Shown: one piece after another, positions 57,201 to 60,000 of the stretch
Layout of the letters: each line of letters begins with the position of its first letter
Position numbering within the stretch: the first letter of the stretch is position 1
Assembly: GCF_910592395.1 (NCBI RefSeq)
Contig: NC_088310.1
Span: forward strand, 28,539,491-28,599,490
DNA length: 60,000 bases
From: Lineus longissimus
Lineage: Eukaryota; Nemertea; Pilidiophora; Heteronemertea; Lineidae
Reading direction: 5' to 3'
Translations under genes and position numbers: made by a program
The notes under the pieces: generated by a model
Seen by the model: only the letters and a program-made list of their open reading frames with translations
Told to the model about the DNA's origin: nothing
The model's database searches: none

Positions 57201-59867
57201 TCCATGTTCATATGTCAGTCTAAAATATCCTAAGCTAACTCCATAACAATCTCTAAAACCCTCAGAGCCAAAACAGCTGAATATACTCTACAAAGAGTAT
57301 AGTGTTGACCTCAATGCTCACTCATAAGCAGGAACTGTGTACGATTCTGCCAACAGAACATGAAAAGCGAGCAGTTTCCATGGTAAAACCTTACCTGAGA
57401 AATACAAGATGTCAAAATATGTTAGGTGAAGTATTCTACAGGTTTCAGATAAATCCATCTGCGTACATCCGTCTAACTTTACTATGGTCTAAGAATCGTA
57501 AAGTAGGAAACCTACAGTTTGTATGTGAACTCTCTGTCATGCACAGAGGGACTTCACAAGTGATTTAGTGGCATATGTCACCTCATGGAATCTCAAAAGG
57601 TGAAACACAATGAAATACCACTATAAAAGGATTGAGAATTCAAGATTTCATGGGTGTGTGTGCATGTCCGGGTGTATATCATTGTGACAGGACTCAATGG
57701 TGTGACGAGGTGGGCCGGGTAGGTTCTACATGGATGATCTGATTAGGTTTGGGATTTGGATAATCTGTCATAACATGACTTTGGGGAGGATTACATGTAT
57801 GATTAAAGATAATCTATGATTCTACATGTTCTATCAAATATTGTCAAATTATCAAAACCACGTCCATTGTGGACTTTGTCAACCCATACTGTGAAAGAAT
57901 GAGCGGAGGACTCAGCATTTGAAAAGGTGGGAAAAGACAAATGACAGGAAGTGATCAATCTTCTTAGTCAATTTTCACAAGAATTGGAATAATTTCGGTT
58001 GAATTTTTTAATAGCTTGCCAATTGTAACTGAAACATAGTCCTGTGATTTATCATGAATTCACTAGTAGGCCTACACCTAGATGCCTACAATACTCTTTG
58101 CTTCTACAAGGCCTATAAGTTTAGCCCTCAAGCCAATGACTTCCCCATAAAGATAGTATTAGCATATCCTAAAGCTCCGGGAAATTCCCAACTTGAACCG
58201 ATCACAGATGCTCTAACTACAGCCTACAGTATTTGCTCGCCAAATAGAAAAATATTTTTTTAGGCCTAAACCGATAAAACTGGATTAGACTCCCATTGAA
58301 GTGGTAAAACATCCTAATCCCTGGAACGAATAGGCTTGATATGCACTTAGACAGACCCACGAGACATGTCTGGCTTCACACTGGTATTCCCACACCTTGA
58401 CTTGATTGAACTGTTGGCTCAAAATCCATTTTTAATTGATTTGCCTGTGTTATATTTCATGCAGTTGCACTGATAAGGGCACTATAAGGTCATATCAGCC
58501 AAATGCCAAATTAGTAAATGCGTATGTTGTTCAACATAGAAATGCAACTGCTGTTCTGGCCGTTAAAACCACCACTGTCCCACTCTCTTATTTCAAGTCT
58601 TACTTATTCAAAGTGTCGCCCTTCTGTATCCACAGCAGACTTCTACAGCAGACGTCATTTATAGTTAGCAGACATTACGCTGCAAACAGTCGAATTCAAT
58701 TTCTTCATACACATAGATACAGAGGAAAACACTTCATTTAAACTTCAATGCAACTGAAGTACCCGCGGATATAATGCCCGTAGCTTAGCAACCAGGCAAA
58801 CATGTGGCCATGGAAAATAGATTCTTGAAATCGACTGACTGCACTCAATATCAGCATGTGCAGTTCAGACATGGGGTCTAATGATGATGAGGGTATGCTT
58901 ACATGCGCTGATGAGGGTATGCTTACATGCGATGATGAGGGTATGCTTACATGCGCTGATGAGGGTATGCTTACATGCGCTGATGAGGGTATGCTTACAT
59001 GCGATGATGAGGGTATGCTTACATGCGATGATGAGGGTATGCTTACATGCGCTGATGAGGGTATGCTTACATGCGCTGATGAGGGTATGCTTACAATACA
59101 TGCGATGATGAGGGTATGCTTACAATACATGCGATGATGAGGGTATGCTTACAATACATGCGATGATGAGGGTATGCTTACATGCGCTGATGAGGGTATG
59201 CTTACAATACATGCGATGATGAGGGTATGCTTACAATACATGCGATGATGAGGGTATGCTTACATGCGCTGATGAGGGTATGCTTACAATACATGCGATG
59301 ATGCAGGGTATGCTTACATGCGCTGATGAGGGTATGCTTACATGCGATGATGAGGGTATGCTTACATGCGATGATGAGGGTATGCTTACATGCGATGATG
59401 AGGGTATGCTTACATGCGATGATGAGGGTATGCTTACATGCGATGATGAGGGTATGCTTACATGCGATGATGAGGAATAATGCAGACTAATGACACTGCA
59501 TCAAAGGAAGAAGTCAACGCTTCTACAGAATACCAACAATTCCAAATTTCCCAGTGCCGAGTCAGTGGAAGCGCTGGATACACCTTCACCTGAAGTTTGG
59601 AATCTGTAGGCCCAAAATGTAGAATTACACTGACTGGAAAATCGTATATATAGAATAGATTTGACCTTAGTAGATGTCCACTGCTTCCTTCTCTGCTTAG
59701 GTGAGATAATGACCCATCCTAGTCACAGTGGGCGGTATTAGCCTCACATGGATACTGCCACAGATCTAACAACTGCTATGAGGAGTAGCCGAACCTTTCT
59801 CATGAATTTTGGAACATACCGAGGAACCATCTTCATCTTCAGCTGACACGCTGCCAGCCTTCATCAT
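47349..59867 (-). CDS. CH-domain and SAM-domain scaffold-like protein, 15 exons
   Basis: Exons in transcript order: 59867-59820, 55644-55530, 55250-55125, 54758-54694, 54421-54322, 53886-53780, 53599-53462, 53155-52916, 52739-52588, 52239-52167, 51631-49726, 49461-49152, 48242-47994, 47853-47796, 47516-47349. All phases agree, giving 3855 nt and 1284 residues. It has an N-terminal calponin-homology domain, a long disordered middle and a C-terminal SAM domain, which suggests a cytoskeletal or signalling scaffold; that role is inferred from domains only. I do not recognise the family. The first exon is the least certain: it rests on ATG ATG, a consensus donor and a matching phase across a 4.2-kb intron. 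Confidence 0.85.
48428..49024. repeat. Minisatellite, 50-bp unit, 12 copies
   Basis: Units start at 48431 and every 50 bp to 48981. Each has TGACGCGTCA (a palindrome; TGACGTGTCA in the first two), GGACTCAAAGCTGA and GGATTCCAGGACCTTC. Copies are about 95% or more identical. It lies in the intron between exons 12 and 13 of the CH-SAM gene. Confidence 0.97.
49726..51631 (-). CDS. 1906-bp central exon of the CH-SAM gene
   Basis: Encodes about residues 389-1023 and is by far the largest exon here. Composition is Pro, Ser, Asn, Asp, Gly and Arg rich with no fold that I recognise. It includes a PPPYKLPPD start, several repeats around GxDVSPNRD/DISPNHQ (about 50 residues), and a proline-rich stretch with TPPLPPLSPSNTPPTTPP that could bind SH3 or similar domains. 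The open frame extends 24 bases upstream past the acceptor, but CCAG before PQRQPPPYK is the phase-consistent border. Confidence 0.9.
54095..54321 (+). repeat. Dispersed repeat family R2, copy in the CH-SAM gene
   Basis: Plus strand carries several CGTG(T)TACTGGGG and GGTCGGATTACTGGGGTGG words and ends CCGGGGTTCCACTGTATAC, as at 45.9 kb. Its end coincides with the donor of exon 5 (low end 54322). Confidence 0.65.
54694..55644 (-). CDS. CH domain exons of the CH-SAM gene
   Basis: Three exons encode about residues 17-118. They read HTTWVNELLKQQDHRPLEDL, then DGVTLVTITELLCNE, then KIQNVVQCLNLLESRGV and ELVEGNLKSTLLLM. This matches a calponin-homology fold: TWVN start, DL..G..DGV, helix with N..CL..L...GV, and the VEGN.K..L end. 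A single such domain at the N-terminus, as here, occurs in signalling and microtubule-associated proteins more than in actin crosslinkers, which usually carry two. Confidence 0.88.
55450..55591. repeat. Perfect 71-bp tandem duplication across an exon end
   Basis: 55450-55520 and 55521-55591 are identical. The copy nearer the exon body carries the end of the first CH exon and its GTAAGT donor. The other carries a second copy of the same donor inside the intron. Confidence 0.97.
55752..56074. repeat. Tandem repeat, 72-bp unit, about 4.5 copies
   Basis: GGTTGTGATATTGTCCTTGA recurs at 55769, 55841, 55913 and 56057, and as GGATGTG at 55985. Each is followed by CTCAGAGAGGAGACAAGACA and CTTTAGGCAGC. 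The unit is divisible by three, so open frames on both strands are artefacts. Confidence 0.95.
56074..56217. repeat. 72-bp direct duplication
   Basis: Two adjacent near-identical copies of CTTGTTTATAGAGGGACTT, GACAGGTATCCCCACTC and AACTAGGTTGGACCATGATT. They abut the preceding 72-bp array and start from its TTGTCCTTG end, so the two arrays share an edge. Confidence 0.9.
56690..56872 (-). mobile_element. tRNA-derived SINE
   Basis: The minus strand starts GAGCGTGGTCGTGTACTGGT (polymerase III A box about 56867-56854) and continues to GGTTCGAAGCC (B box, 56832-56822), with box spacing right for a tRNA-like promoter. A non-tRNA body follows with GACGGCTGTCACTGATACCC. The 3' limit is approximate. 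Confidence 0.7.
57027..57120. repeat. 47-bp tandem duplication
   Basis: CAGACACATCCTATGCCATC and the rest of the unit (to GATAGGAT) occur at 57027-57073 and 57074-57120 with one difference. In intron 1 of the CH-SAM gene. Confidence 0.93.
58880..59478. repeat. Tandem repeat, 24-bp unit with 29-bp variant
   Basis: The unit is GATGAGGGTATGCTTACATG plus CGAT or CGCT. The longer form has AATACATGC in place of ATGC, and one copy near 59303 has a one-base insertion. About 24 copies. In intron 1 of the CH-SAM gene; the open frames across it reflect the 24-bp period. Confidence 0.96.
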
Positions 59868-60000
59868 TCTGAACACAGCTGTCAAAGTTACAACATTAAA
59901 ACATGTAAAGCTATTCTTGAAGGTTTAAATTAAACCAATATCCTTGGCCCCGAGGTCCTTCGCCCAAGGCAAGGTAGACAAGAACAATACAAACAGAGAA

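Larger units (their letters stand above)
56218..59819. other. Intron 1 of the CH-SAM gene, no other gene seen
   Basis: Outside the SINE, the 47-bp duplication and the 24-bp array I see only short open frames without recognisable domains. Confidence 0.5.

Noticed and set aside
58738-59480. Several open frames rich in MLTC or HTLI repeats
   Set aside because: Products of the 24-bp repeat in an intron.
1-60000. CRISPR array or bacterial operon reading of the tandem repeats
   Set aside because: The repeats have no unique spacers and the genes are spliced, so this is animal DNA.

Overview
The window is eukaryotic DNA from an intron-rich animal genome. Its exons are short, with GT-AG borders and matching phases, and it holds many minisatellites and old transposon pieces. 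The xanthine dehydrogenase gene shares intron positions with the vertebrate gene as I remember it, and the receptor type is one expanded in many marine invertebrates. I infer a marine invertebrate such as a lancelet, hemichordate, mollusc or brachiopod, but cannot name the species.

Layout. About 0-16 kb is gene-poor: a decayed reverse transcriptase piece near the left edge, some dispersed repeats, a 42-bp tandem repeat, and one exon-like sequence (minus strand, about 10.0-10.2 kb) that could start a secreted or membrane leucine-rich-repeat protein. From 40152 down to 16374 on the minus strand lies a complete xanthine dehydrogenase gene. I could join 31 exons in phase into a 1374-residue protein with both 2Fe-2S centres, the FAD domain and the molybdopterin domain.

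Intron 18 of that gene (30449-21309) is about 9.1 kb long. On its plus strand it carries four rhodopsin-class receptor genes: one diverged copy (21.9-23.5 kb), then three nearly identical copies in tandem units of about 2.18 kb. The junctions between units still show how the array formed. Intron 2 holds a minisatellite of about 2 kb, and other introns hold a retrotransposon relic, a perfect hairpin and a copy of a dispersed repeat.

About 40.2-47.3 kb shows no gene. It contains what looks like a 2.4-kb fold-back element (43.05-45.47 kb) built from degenerate short repeats. From 59867 down to 47349 on the minus strand is a second complete gene model of 15 exons and 1284 residues: an N-terminal calponin-homology domain, a long proline-rich and low-complexity middle, a helical stretch, and a C-terminal SAM domain. 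I do not recognise a named family with this layout. Its introns carry four tandem arrays or duplications, a tRNA-derived SINE, and a dispersed repeat whose end coincides with a splice donor.

How the parts relate. The oxidoreductase and the scaffold-like protein are head-to-tail neighbours on the minus strand with no evident functional link. The receptors are transcribed against their host gene, so transcription of one may affect the other. The most notable item is the young receptor array inside a housekeeping-gene intron.
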